A DNA stretch of 64,000 nt from Aspidiotus rigidus (taxonomy: Eukaryota; Arthropoda; Insecta; Hemiptera; Diaspididae). Under the pieces are notes generated by a model. That model was not told the origin of the DNA, searched no databases, and saw only the letters and a program-made list of their open reading frames with translations. The DNA is taken from assembly GCA_035079385.1 (NCBI GenBank), contig JAVHKY010000054.1, positions 8,533,501 to 8,597,500 on the forward strand. The letters run 5' to 3'. The stretch's first letter is position 1, and the number at the start of each line of letters is the position of its first letter. Of this stretch, positions 1 to 11,648 are shown one piece after another. Position numbers and translations under genes: made by a program.

Positions 1-62
1 AAATTAATTACTGTTGAACGAACCACACGCGTTATTAGCGATCCTGGCGGCTGCCCGTTTCG

Positions 63-122
63 AATTGAATTTGAGTTACGACACCGCCTCCCAATTGAAT
101 TTGAGTTACGACACCGCCTCCC
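63..122. repeat. Two-copy 30-bp perfect tandem duplication
   Basis: The units at 63-92 and 93-122 are identical by eye and start AATTGAATTTGAGTTACG. They are followed by a third partial CCC-ATAG boundary. Nothing coding is visible. Such a perfect copy suggests a recent local slippage or duplication event. Confidence 0.9.
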
Positions 123-592
123 ATAGACATTTTTTCATGTTTCAATGAATAAAATGACGAACTTTAGTCAAAAGTAGAATTTGTTGCAATTAAATACTCT
201 GGACAGAAGACGACGGTGGTAATGTTTCAAGTCGCATATACGGTGTAGCGCCTCCTAGAGCTAGATTTGTGAGTAGGCGGCGTAAACGGTCGCTTGGAAG
301 AGCACAATTTCTGGGGCGTCAAATTTGCAAATTTTACTTTTTTTTCTTCTTCTCCTTCTTCTTATTTTAGGCTAAAAAATATAATAGAGTTGCGGTGGTT
401 TCTTTTTTTCATTATTTATATTAGAGTGCCCTCCAACAGCCGATCGGCCAATGACAGGAGAGCACTATAAACGGAAAAAAAAATAATAAAAATAATAGAG
501 AAACGATAAATAAACAGAATAAAATACATAAAACAAAATTCAAAAAAAAAAAGAAGTAAAATAAAATGAAAGAAAACAGTAATGACAATATA
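123..592. other. Unrecognised AT-rich stretch
   Basis: No gene is supported. The stretch contains a purine/pyrimidine-rich, low-complexity part (about 335-560, T-rich then A-rich) that produces short spurious open frames rich in F/I/L. Around 240-265 there is a GC-richer patch (GTAGCGCCTCCTAGAGCTAG) resembling one near 840-860, but no element boundary could be drawn. Confidence 0.5.
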
Positions 593-722
593 TCCACCAC
601 TAGCCACCCCGACCTTGGTCTCATGTCAATTCCCCCAACCCCTTCCACAAACCAATCTCCACCACTAGCCACCCCGACCTTGGTCTCATGTCAATTCCCC
701 CAACCCCTTCCACAAACCAATC
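593..722. repeat. Two-copy 65-bp perfect tandem duplication
   Basis: The unit at 593-657 is repeated exactly at 658-722. It starts TCCACCACTAGCCACCCCG and ends ACAAACCAATC. Open frames crossing it on the minus strand are repeat artefacts. Confidence 0.95.
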
Positions 723-2360
723 ATTTCAAAGAATAAACAATAAAAATTGAAAAATAAATAGATATAATAATAATAATTACAGATATATGGAGGCCATTTG
801 ATCGTAGGGTGTCCGTTTATGGCGGCTAAGAGGGTAAATCCGGCGCTGGCGCTTCCTCTAGGGCTAGTGTTCAAATGTACACATATTTCGCAAATAAATC
901 ATCTAGGGAGTCGGCTAGGCTGAGAAGCAGATCACGAAGAGCTTAAATTTTAGCTTGGGATTAGAATTTTCTCGCTGAATTTCATCCACTTTCTTTCGGC
1001 TTTTTGCTTTTTATTATTAGCTTTTGAGAATGTGGCTATTGGCTTAATTTTTCGACATTAGTCAATATTCAAAATTTTTGTCAGGAGTGTGATTAAGAGG
1101 CCCCAAATCTGCTTCGGAATAACATGATGAATTGACTCCAGAATAGTTCTGAATCTGAAAATCCGTTTTCAAAAAACAGTACTCAAGCATTTATCGGCTC
1201 AAACTTTTCAGGCCTGCGAGCCGGTCAGCGCCAGTATCGCGCTTCACGAAAAGGGTACAATCGATGGGTGGTCCGGTAGGTGGATGGAAGCTTTCCTTAA
1301 ATCGATCAAAATCTCAATTTTTCAGTGAAAGTAACCTGTAGGGAATTTTACCTCAATTTGTCCGCTAAATTGTCCTTTGAAATTATTCAATCAATCATCC
1401 TTTTCAATTCTATCTACACATATTGTTGTGCTCCCAGCAGGTCACCGGCGTGAATTCAGCAACACTGACACTCCATCGAAACCCAAAAGATGAAGACATA
1501 ATGAAATGTATATTTAGAAATCAGTAATCGGATAAGTCCTTTTACACCTGGTGTCGACCAGTCTTTTTATTCTTTTTTTTATCAATTTTTCCACTACAAA
1601 GTATTGTGTTGCTTTTTTCGCTGTTAGTTTCTACGTCAGTGATTTCTTGAGAAAATGTTTTGTCAAGACTCTGATGGTGGTGATCATGATCGAGAAAAGA
1701 AAATCGATTGTTATCACTAGAGCCCGGATCTCTGGTTCTGAAAAAATTTATTTTCGACATCAAAAATAAAATTTGTGGCAATATTCGGCATTTCAAAAAA
1801 AATGGAAAAATCACTTTTACGAATTCACGACCAGAATTATTCAAGATTCGACCAAAGTTACGTAATTTTTTACCAAATTGAATTAATCTCGGAAGTCAAA
1901 CTCATCTATACAAAATACTTGCATTTTTTCAATAAAATTTTTTAATCTTTCAATTTTGGATTGAAAATAATATTTTTAACAGAAACTATCCAATTTTCAC
2001 AAAAATTGTTGAATTTTAGGGAAAAGTTTTACGCGTTTCCGTTTGTTCATTGATGAGAAGGCAACATTTCTAACTTTGTATCGAAACCCAATCGGTTCTG
2101 GTATAATTTCGACATTTATTTCCCTTCCGGCAATTTTAGAGAAAATGAAACTTTTTTTCTCTGGTTTCCTTCACTGTGATTCAAACTTGTTTTATTAATA
2201 ACTTTCAGGAAAGAAAGTGACAAGTGCCGGGAAATCTGGGCCCTAGTTATAGAGTGAATGATTTATCTGTGAACCCACCCTCCTTTCTCAATGCTATTGA
2301 ACGACGAGTCCAAACTTGAAAACAACTTATCGAAACATTTTTCCTTAGGAAATATTTAGT
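723..2360. other. Unrecognised intergenic or intronic sequence
   Basis: No gene or clear element is seen. The short open frames near 1542-1844 lack any recognisable domain and overlap on both strands. A motif of interest lies at 1221-1240 (minus strand; see the dispersed 20-bp motif). Confidence 0.5.
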
Positions 2361-2368
2361 CTAGAAAC

Positions 2369-3595
2369 CAGTGCCGGATTTCCCTATACGCTGACTACGC
2401 TGTAGCGTAAGGCGCGGAATTTTGGCGGCGCGAATTTTTCTAATAATAATATAATGATTCAACTTGGGGGAAAATTCGACTTACTCATGTCTCCCTAGAA
2501 AGAATAAATCGTGTACGTATGAAAATTCAGAAGGAGCCATGTACGGATAATGGACGGTCCATTATCCGTTTGATATTTCTCACTACTCTCCCTCTCTTCT
2601 CTCTTCCTCTCTTTTAACATGTTTCATATCTTTTCTGAATCCTAGCTTCTAATTCCAAAATTTGCAAGTTCATACCACCCCTTTGAATTGGCCTTCCCCC
2701 CCCCAAAAAAAAAACACATCCCTTCTGAAGTTTCCTGAATAAGGTTCCTAACTCCGAAATTTACCCTTCCCACCGGTTGCTCCCCCTCCCAACCCATGGA
2801 AAAATATGATTCTTAAAATCTACGAGTTTCACAAGTCTTGAATCTTGACCCGTAATTCCAAAATTTGCAAGTTCACACCACCCCGCGAGTTTCCCCCACT
2901 CACTAATAATCCTGTATGCTGTATCCCTTCTCTTTCTTTACCATAGACTATGACGCCCCTGTAAGCGGCTTAATGACTTTTACTGCTGTATGTAAGTCTT
3001 ATGTTAGGTCTGGCTTCACGCAGTGTGGCCAGGTTACGCTATAAAGCGCCAATTGGGCTTCACAAAAGATATTTCGGCTCCTACAAGCCAATTGGGCTAC
3101 ATGAAACTTGGCGATTTTTTGTCACCAATTGGGCGTTCTGACAACCAAATCTGGCAATTGTTGGCGATTTTGGGCTACTTCATGGGTTCAGCGACAGAAA
3201 GTTTGTACTTGGCGATTTTAGGCTCCTTCAACCAAAGGAATAGGCGATATTTTATCATCATCATCTGGTAAAACTGACTTCATGAAAGTTAATAGTAGGC
3301 CTAGTGTTGTTTAGTATACTGAATAGCCCAGTATAATGGAGACTAAGTACTCAATCCTTAAATCTGTTAGTATCTTGTTATCAGCCGTCATTCGGAGGCC
3401 GAATATAAGGAAGACTCGAGCAGTATCGCTATTAGGCCTGGTATAATGGAGACTGTTGGAAGGTTTACAAGCAGAGTGACTGATCCCGAGAATAGAAGAG
3501 AATAAAGAACAGAGTTATTTTACATTATTGCGAGCGTAGCGAGTGGCGCGAAATTGCCTTCAGCGTAGAGCGCAAAATGTGTTAATCCGCCACTG
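2369..3595. mobile_element. Non-autonomous hAT-type element
   Basis: The ends are CAGTGCCGGATT on the left and, read inward on the other strand, CAGTGGCGGATT on the right. The 8 bases just outside are CTAGAAAC (2361-2368) and CTAGAAAT (3596-3603), a 7/8-match target-site duplication. CAGTG-type ends plus an 8-bp duplication are typical of hAT transposons. Subterminal GCGTAGCG/CGCTACGC motifs occur on both sides. The interior (1227 bp in all) has no transposase, only internal repeats: CCAATTGGGC and TTGGCGATTTT motifs (3050-3240), TATAATGGAGACT motifs (3330-3460), and two AATTCCAAAATTTGCAAGTT blocks (about 2652 and 2852). It is probably mobilised by a hAT transposase encoded elsewhere. Confidence 0.75.
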
Positions 3596-3710
3596 CTAGA
3601 AATCGAGAACACCCGATTTTTGTGGATGATGCTTCGATTCCTTCGCTATGACTCTCCAAAAATAAACGGCGGCCCATGGTCAAGAAATGCAATGAAAAAA
3701 AAAACTCGCA

Positions 3711-4385
3711 GCCCACACAGTTAGCTGCTCGGAATTGCCTTCATTAACTCTGTTAATTGAGGCAAACAGGGAACCTGTTTTATGGGAGTAATCATGTGAG
3801 TGTCATTTTTTGCTTTTTGTCGTCTCAAGTAGAGTAAACTTTGTTCCTCACCACCTTGAGATCTCTTCTCATTAGGTCAAGTTCTAGCTATTTATTTTTA
3901 CAGCCTGTATGGTACCCCCCGGTAGGCCTATCCTGTTATCAGTTGACGTCACACGATCTAATGACGTTACGATCTGGTGACGTCACGATGGAGATCTGTG
4001 ACGTCATGATCATCGTACCATCACTATCTGATGACGTCACAGAGCTAGTAAAACCACTAATACAGACCTCCTAGACCTGTAGTATAAAGGAAGCCTAAGA
4101 CCTAGTACAGAGCTAGGACAAACTGCTAGTATAAGCTATTGATAAAGATCTTGTAAGCTTATGGTATGAAGGACGCCTAGACCTAGTATAAAGGAGGCTT
4201 GGACCTAGTATACGCCTAGTATAATACGTAGTATAAACCTAGTATAATATACTGCATGAAGCAGAGAGGATAAGTCCCCCTCCTATCTCTTCATCAAAAT
4301 TTTTCTAAGCCCCTTTTTCTTGCCGGACGGCGCCCGGCGCCCGTCATTTTCCTTCAGTTTACCCCCCGATAAAACAGGTTCCCTG
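3711..4385 (+). mobile_element. TGACGTCA-array element, copy A
   Basis: This is the reverse-oriented counterpart of the element at 11649-12287. The two share nearly all sequence from GCCCACACAGTTAGCTG at one end to AACAGGTTCCCTG at the other. Copy A has about 40 extra bases near 3857-3900. In order it holds: an end region with TTAACTCTGTTAATTGAGG, the motif CAGGGAACCTGTTTTATGGG (from 3765), a TGACGTCA cluster (3944-4039), a tract of CTAGTATA-like repeats (4070-4255), a GC-rich near-palindrome (4328-4345), and the inverted AACCTG motif as its right end. It has no open frame of note. The superfamily is not recognised. Confidence 0.75.
3944..4039. promoter_or_regulatory. Cluster of TGACGTCA palindromes (CRE-like), copy A
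   Basis: Perfect TGACGTCA occurs at 3944, 3978, 3999 and 4032, with a one-base variant at 3962. TGACGTCA is the established full cAMP-response element bound by CREB/ATF bZIP factors. That these copies are bound is inference only. They are spaced 15-33 bases apart and separated by related GATCT-containing linkers, so the cluster may also simply be a minisatellite. Confidence 0.6.
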
Positions 4386-4389
4386 TTGA

Positions 4390-7300
4390 AAAGATTTATT
4401 GTAGTCAAGGAACTGTGTACAAGATGATAGATATGCGCAAAAGTTGAAAATACCACCGCCACCATGTGGTTAATGTTGAGGAGGAGCAGTTTGAATAGTA
4501 TCCTGAAAAAGTTTTCATTGTAGAACATTGGTTTTTGGTTAGAATTTTCTTCTGTTTTTGTGGGTACCAATATTGTGTTCAATGTTTGAAATTCTCTTAG
4601 GACCTTATCCATAGATTGCTGCCTCTTCGACATTATCAACGTGGTAGTGAGCTTATTCTTATCACTTGCGAATACCAATCATAGATACTAGATAGTTCCT
4701 TTTATTATAAGTGAATATTATCAAGATAAGAGTGTATAAAATCTACTCAGATTGACGATGATGCGACTGAATGAAAATTTTTCTGAAGCTCAGCGTTTAA
4801 TTACTGATCCATTTCTGCAAAAATAGTGGGCACGAATATGAAATTTGATGGAATCATTCATCTTTTTTTCTAATGACCTCAGACTCAACGTCCAGAATCG
4901 GGGCTCGGTAATGAACATACTTTTTTTGAGATCATCGCCAACAATTGAAACCTTCCAAAGTCGAATTATAAATCGTCCACTAATTGCCAAATTTTGATCT
5001 AGCCTTTGGATTCACCATCATAATTTGAGTACCTACCTAGTTATTAATGATGAAAAACGACGAACCGTTCTCAATAACTCAAATCTTTTTGCTTTCTCGA
5101 TGACTCGCGGCACTTTTTTAGTTCTTTATTTTTGTTGGCCGTGTAAACCGCCCGTACCACAAGTCTTTCTAGACATTGATTTCTTGCAACGGAATATCAG
5201 CTCTGACTATCAACAATACTTACATGATTGTACAATGGAAGTCTAAATATTGACATCTACGGCAATAAAAAAATAATATTTATGCTCGCTATTCTTGTGA
5301 GGGAGGACAGTTTCTTAAGAACCTTATTTTAATCGTACGTAGTTGTTAGAAACACTTATATCGAAATGAGAAAACAGCAAAAACAAAGGAATTTTATATT
5401 TACTGGTCGGCAAGATAACTTCAACATCCAATTTTCCTCTTTGAGCACACTTTTTCGCTACATAAGAGAATCGAACATCTTTCGTCGTTAAAACAGATCA
5501 TCAAAACTCATCAGTTGCCTCAAATACGAGACAGTAACGAACTATTGCGTGTAATTTATTCTCCTTTCCTCTCGTAGTGAATCATTCATTGTTCGCCGAG
5601 ATAAAAGGGGGCGAGGAGAAACTGCGTTATTGATCACATCGGAGACAATATCTAAATCTTCCGCACATTTTCGTTTGGTTACGGTTAAAAGCAGCAAAGA
5701 GTATCAGGTTTTATTTAATATTCAATTCAACGAGTAATGCCCTTTCTGTACACCTGTCTTCATACGTACATACTATTTCAATTTTATATTCAACTCAAGT
5801 ATTGTAGAAATAATTTGAGTTGGTGCAAAAACTACACACGATGAGAGATTAAATAACCGTTTCTCATTATAAGAATTGAATGTTATAATATTAATTTAAA
5901 ACATAGTGTGAGCTCTGAAGTTTCAATTTTTCGAAACAAAGAAAGAGGTACTTCGGATTTGTACGGAAATGCGAATGTCAAAAAGAATGAAAAACGGAGA
6001 GAACTTCTTGTCGTATGCGGGTCCATAAGTAAGATTATGACAGAAAGCTAGGAAAAAAAGGAAAATTACCAACTCGTTAAAGAGATGAGATTGAGAAAAC
6101 CATAGAGAACTGGTGGATTGGGGTAGCGCGAATAAGGAACAGGTGGAAGCGAGTGGTGGAGGTCGTTGAGTGGACTAATCGGGGGCGTATCTGACAGTCA
6201 ATAGGCGGCAATATTTAATGAATAACGATGATGATAATTGATGGGAAACATAACTCATCTCGTCGGTCTGTAGTTTCATATCCAATCCGTCACTCTCTTT
6301 CTATTTATTATTAAAAGTCTTGTTCCGTTCAATATGGAGATAGTTAAGAATCTCAGTCTAGAAACGCATCTACGCAAATTCTATGTCACATCTGTTCCGG
6401 AGAAACGAACATCGAAAATTGTCAATTCCGTATGCTTCTCCCAATTCGAGTCAGTTTGTTTCTCTAAAATGATGAGAAAATTGAATTTACGGTTCCTTGA
6501 TTCGAATTCGTTAAGCAGGTGACGGGTTTCCTGTTTACATTCTCGGTTCCTAAGCGCCTGCTTGAACTCCTGACGGTCATTTCTTTGAAATATCTCCGTT
6601 TTGGTTTTCGCGTAAATGTTTCATTTTGGAAATATGTTGAGAACAGGCAGCTGTGTTGAGAAAAATATGATATATTATTGGTAAATGTGCTTTTTAAGCT
6701 TTCCTTTTTTTTTTTTTTTTTTTTTTTTTTAGGACGCGTGTATAAATGACGAATTATTCTAATTCGTTAGTGTAGAAAGACCCATATTTGCTCCCGAGCA
6801 GACAGCGGTCGGCAGAAAAATTAATTTGAAAAAAGTCGTTCACCCGCCTGAAATAATTTAGATTATTCATTTATAAATACTGCAACATTTTGTTCAAATT
6901 AAACTTGGAGGGAGAATGTAATCCGAGCTTTATATTCGGGTGTCAGATGGTATTGATCAGCATAAACACGTGACAAAAAATTAACCATCCCTATAATCCT
7001 ACGTATCTACTCTTTAAGCGTATGTCAGAGGCCCGGGTCGCGAAGATCAAATTCTTCCCGCCGCATATTTTATTCGCTATATTCATTGCCTTTCGCCCCT
7101 GCGTATAAAATGAAAATATTATATGGAATTTTGCTTAAAAGTCAATTCGTTCTAAAATTCTGCGACACCATCTTACAATGATATTTTGTAACTTAGACGA
7201 AAATGAGAAAATGAAGGTAACCTTTGTTTGATCTTCTCTTTCAGTAAATCCAGTATTACTATTTACTTTTTTTTTTTTTTTTTTTTTCATGACGATCGAA

Positions 7301-7640
7301 TAAGAAAACAAGGAGAATCGGTTCGAGCGTGTTGCTGAATCGAACTTCTGAAATCCCTAATGATGATTAATTGTCGATTAAATTATTCGATTCATGTTAG
7401 GAGTCCGTGTCGTAAATGAAATTAAATTACAGTACTAGTGGTAATTTTGGTTTCAAGAGAGGCTTTTCTGCTGTTAGAACTGTACCTGGTCGTGAGTAAT
7501 AATTGGCCTTTAAACTGAGTACATCAGTTGAACGAAATGACGATCAAATTCATATTTCGTACGAAATATCTATCAATTATGAAGATCCTATTTATACCAA
7601 CAGGATGGCCTCTTGAATAGAATACTGAAGAGTCTGCGGT
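4390..7640. other. No gene or element recognised
   Basis: This is AT-rich sequence with a long poly(T) run (about 6709-6732) and another at 7267-7287. Short open frames (for example 4283-4678 minus, which runs into copy A) show no domain or codon bias that I can support. There is no tRNA-like B-box. Confidence 0.5.
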
Positions 7641-7654
7641 GCTCCGGCTCCCTT

Positions 7655-7802
7655 CAGGTTCCCCTGTGGAAATACAATTGCCTTGAATTTCAATTCTTTG
7701 CAATTAAGGTTCGGACAAAAGTTGTTCTTCATCAATTTACCTGTAAGATTCACTGCTTATTTTGCTCTAAGCCGCCCATTGGTTTGCCTGAAAATTGCTG
7801 AT
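7655..7802 (+). repeat. Diverged relic of the AACCTG-ended repeat tail
   Basis: It begins AGGTTCCCCTGTGGAAAT, comparable with AGGTTCCCTGTTGGAAGT at 32537. It continues with AAAGTTGTTCTTCATC, a CTCTAAGCC block and a GAAAATTGCTGATT end that match, with substitutions, the conserved tail at 32690-32780 and 18375-18475. It gives a third, older copy of that tail. Confidence 0.65.
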
Positions 7803-8860
7803 TTGTGTTTGTAAGTCATTGAATTGTTCAATTTTTCGCGATTTTTTTAACATTTAGTTTCCCTCTGTGAACAGAAAAATAACACGATAAAAGCTCCTCA
7901 TCAAATTTCCTAGTATAAGATTGACTACAAATTTGTTCATGACTTAAAAATTGCTGGTTAAAAACAAGATAGAAAATTCTTCATGTGGAAATCGTTTATC
8001 GAAGTATCAAACATGTATTATAGCCTAAAATTATTTAGTTATTGTAGAACATTCGCGGAAACTTGTAAAATCAAATAAGTTCAAAAGAAATATTTACAGA
8101 CACAAAAAATTAGTCGTTACTTATAAAATACTAAAACAAATATTTTAAAGACAGCAAACTATTGATTATCATAATATTTTCACAGTCACTTAGGCAAACA
8201 ATTAGTTAATACTAAATATTTCCAACACTTGAAAAATTAGTTTATAAAAAGTATTGAAAGTCATAATATAGCAATTAGCTGATGGGAAATGTTTGCAGAC
8301 TTATGAACAATTGGTAACGTTTTGAGTTCTCAGCTAATATATTGCCTAGTATGTAGAGCAAACTATGCATATATAGGCTGAAGAACCTAAATAACGACAC
8401 TAGCTAAACTAAGGCTGCACACAAGCCCTGTTGAGGATAAGACTTTCTGAACCTGGATCATACATAGGCAGATGAAATAAGCTTATTCGGTTAGCATAGC
8501 TGTTCTACACGAAAGACAGAGCGAGAGATTAAAAATTGTGGCGATGTTAGCGCTGACCGGTCCTAATAAAGATCATAATCTTCTTGGACCTGTATGATGA
8601 AAATTCCAAAAAAAAGAGCCAATTTATGGGAATCATATAAGTTGTTTCATTGAAATGGTTCAGAATTTTAGTGTAAATAATGCAGACATTGTTGTCCTGA
8701 GAATAGCGAATAGAGTGATATCAATTCATAAACGTGGGACATTTAGAGGGTGAGAGGGATTTCGGAAAATATCACGTAATTTTTTTACATAAATTTTGTC
8801 CAAAATATTGCAACGCTGGGTTCAATTTTAAATGAAATATTTTTTTCTACATTTTGACAT
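7803..8860. other. No gene recognised; AT-rich
   Basis: There is low-complexity AT-rich sequence with several related TTAGT/ATAAAATACT phrases between about 8040 and 8340 that may be an old repeat. A copy of the dispersed 20-bp motif lies at 8541-8560. Confidence 0.4.
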
Positions 8861-8862
8861 GT

Positions 8863-9216
8863 TAACAGAGAACCTGTTTTATGGATTGTTTTTCGTAAAA
8901 TTTGACGTGCGCCGTTCGCTGTCCAACCAAAAACTTGGAAAAATTTTGAAATTCGAGCTATATTATGATGGCAGTGGGGGAACATGGAAAAATTCCGACT
9001 TTCGAGCTATATATGATGAGAGTAGGACTTGGGAGTTTAAGCCATAATATATGATAGGGACTTCGAAAAATCCTTACTTTCAGGCTCACACACCATGATC
9101 AAAGGGATCAGGAAAACTTAAGAATCTCCTCAAGATTTCGATTTGGATTCTAATACCAAAACCAATTCAACCCACAGAACACGTTCCTCGCGTACTTCGT
9201 TCAACTTCGTTGAGGA
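8863..9216 (+). repeat. AACCTG-ended repeat with minisatellite units (copy C)
   Basis: It starts with ACAGAGAACCTGTTTTATGG. It then has about four imperfect units of the type GGGACTTGGAAAAATTTCGA plus AGCTATATATGATAGG (8930-9090). It ends near the TTCAACTTCGTTGAGG motif (9199-9214) that flanks other family members. Only diverged TGACGTC-like sequence is present (TTGACGTGC at 8902). Confidence 0.6.
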
Positions 9217-9389
9217 AGCCGTTATTTTTTCATGTCCTTCTGAACTCCAACCTGATTTTGAAATTCGAGTCCGGGCGTCTGGTTCGTACAACCATAATCC
9301 AAGAATTGGAAAATTTTCACGGTCGAGATGTCACGAATTCGGGAATTTGGGTTCGGGCGTCCATACGGACGCGCGTGTTTGCTTCATAT

Positions 9390-10143
9390 TAGGCTTATAC
9401 TAGGTTGATAGTAAAATTATACTAGACCTTCCTACATACCGTACACTAACCTAGAAGTAAGCTAAGAATGGGGGCGAACTTATTAGCCTAACATACAGTA
9501 TACTAGGATTTTATACTGGAGTGGTACTAACCCTAGTATGTACAAAGCTAGTACGAAAGTAGGAAGAAACAGCTTCTTCCAGACAATAGTAGCCAATCTC
9601 GAATGGGGTTTTGCTGACTTTGAACTTGGCTGCTAGTAAGCCAATCAGTCCGACGTAAAGTACACTAGACTTGTACTTACTAAGCTAAGTGTACGGCTCT
9701 GACTTTTCCTTGTTCTAGGTTTACACAAGGTTCATACTAGGCTTCTACTAGATCGGTATAGATGGAATAGACTAGACTGAAACTAGGCTAAGGTCCGTGA
9801 TATTACCTCTCCTTGTATACTCGCTCTATACGCTTGCAGTGCACTAGATTTGATTAGACTAAGAATGGAAGCGAACCTATAGTATTTATTGGAAAACGGG
9901 GGTTGTTGGTAAGTTAAATATTTACCAACGGCTCCCCTCCGCTGAAATTATCCCCGTACGTAAGTATTATGTCTTTCGCCTAGTATTTATTGTACGTGAG
10001 GCTAACTAGCACATTTTGGCCCCAGGAGCCTAACATGCCGCATAGGCTTTACTACTAGCCTCCATTGTACGTCCTTGCGATCATGACTGTATCCACTTCT
10101 AGTAAACTGGGCTTTACACTCTTGACCTATCTATACTAGACTT
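9390..10143. repeat. CTAGTATA-rich repeat, left part
   Basis: The stretch is dense in TATACTAGG/CTAGACTT-type phrases (for example ATACTAGGTTGATAG, TTCATACTAGGCTTCTACTAG). The same vocabulary occurs inside copies A and B (4070-4255, 11780-11960). A short hairpin TTGGTAAGTTAAATATTTACCAA-like structure lies near 9907-9930. The tract continues after the LINE at 13556, so the LINE split it. Confidence 0.6.
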
Positions 10144-10158
10144 GAACTAGGAGCAAGT
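10144..10158. repeat. LINE target-site duplication, 3' side
   Basis: GAACTAGGAGCAAGT is identical to 13541-13555. The poly(T) run beginning at 10158 is the poly(A) tail of the minus-strand LINE. Confidence 0.9.
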
Positions 10159-10363
10159 TTTTTTTTTTTTTTCTTTTTTAATGTAATAGATCATACATGA
10201 TCTGCCTAGTGGCATTTACATATAGGTAGGGCAGATATGGAATAGTTAACTTTACTTAGCTAATAGTGCAACCACTATTATACTACAACTTAATATTAGG
10301 AGATGAATTGCTAACAGCGAGTGTACCTTGAGTACAAGTAACTATTCAATGCCCGCTATGGGC

Positions 10364-11648
10364 TTACACTTTAGTCGTCAGGTAGATGGTTGTTCCAGTA
10401 GCTGAAGTGCCTCTATGTTTGGGTGGCCGTGGAGTCGTTTGATGCGATTTGCTGGACAGTTTCGAGACCAAGGTCTTGTGCTGGTTTGTAATATACCACG
10501 GTCCTCCTGTGATTTTACGGAGTGCGTTGTTTTGGAATCGCTGTAAAATTTCTATGTTGCTACTTACTGCCGAGCCCCATAATGGTATTTCATACGTCCA
10601 AATGGGGCGAAGGATCATGACATATAGTAGCCTTTTATTCCAGAGTCATAGCCGACTCTTAGCTCTGAGCATCCAGAACATGGTGCGAAAGCGGAGTTTG
10701 AGTTGCTCTCTTTTCTCGACTATGTGCGTTTTCCAATTTAGCTTACAGTCCAAGTGTAAGCCTAAATATCGGGTGCAGTCAGCCCGCTGTACAGGTTCAT
10801 TATTTATATATGTGGGATCATATCCATGATTTCTAATGACAAAGTCAATACGGACAGTCTTGGATGCGTTAGTTTGGATTTTCCACCTGGTGGTCCATTC
10901 CTCAACTTTGTTGACAGCTCTCTGCAAATTGGTGACTGCAGTAGGGTAGTCTTCATTCATAGCAAGTACAGAGGTGTCGTCTGCAAATGTGGCTAGTGTG
11001 GAGTCATCTTGCTCTGGAATGTCTGCAGTGCATAGTAGATACAGCAGGGGACCAAGAACACTGCCTTGTGGTACACCCGCTGCTATTGGCTTGTCAGAAG
11101 AGTCAGCTTCTCCATAGTGAACATAGAATCTTCTGTCGCTAAGGTGAGATGTTAAAATTTGCACATGACAAGTTGGAAAGTGTTTGCTGATTTTGTGGAG
11201 GAGTACGGGGATCCAAACTCGGTCAAAGGCTTGACCAACATCCAGAAATACGGATGGGCAGAACTTTTTTTCTTCGAATGCCTTTCTAATTGCTGCTCCA
11301 ACACGATGAACCTGTTCAATGGTAGGGTGCCTGTTTCTGAATCCGAACTGGTGGTCTGGGATTAGGTTCTTGTTTATGACTATTCCCAGTAAACGTCTCA
11401 TGTAAAGCTTCTCAAATAGTTTAGAAAGAACTGAAAGCAGGGATATTGGACGATACGAGCTGGGTATTTCTGGCGGTTTACCCTCTTTAGGAATCATGAT
11501 TATTCTCGCTAACTTCCACTGTTTTGATACATATCGCAGTCTCAGAACTGCATTATATAAGTAGGTCAACATTACCAGGTCTTTGCGTGGCAGCTCTTGT
11601 AGAATACGAGCCGAAATTTGATCACGGCCAGATGCGAGTTTCTTTTAA
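10364..11648 (-). pseudogene. LINE ORF2 reverse transcriptase part
   Basis: This is the reverse transcriptase of the jockey-like LINE, which would copy the element's RNA at the chromosomal target. Read on the minus strand it starts at the residues LASGRDQIS (11614-11640). It then shows the fingers motif YRPISLLSVL, motif A FLDVGQAFDRVW, motif B GVPQGSVLGP, catalytic motif C FADDT and the thumb-side motif YLGLHLDCKLNW. It then reaches ILRPIWTYEIPLWGSA, typical of jockey-clade proteins. A TGA at 10646-10648 interrupts the frame, and reading simply continues in the same frame after it. Beyond WYITN the expected C-terminal sequence is split over other frames (for example RLHGHPNIEALQLLEQP), so at least two indels are present. 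The element is inactive, but motif preservation suggests moderate age. Confidence 0.9.

Noticed and set aside
9143..9403. Two overlapping open frames (86 and 60 codons) after copy C
   Set aside because: They overlap in different frames across repeat sequence and contain no domain.
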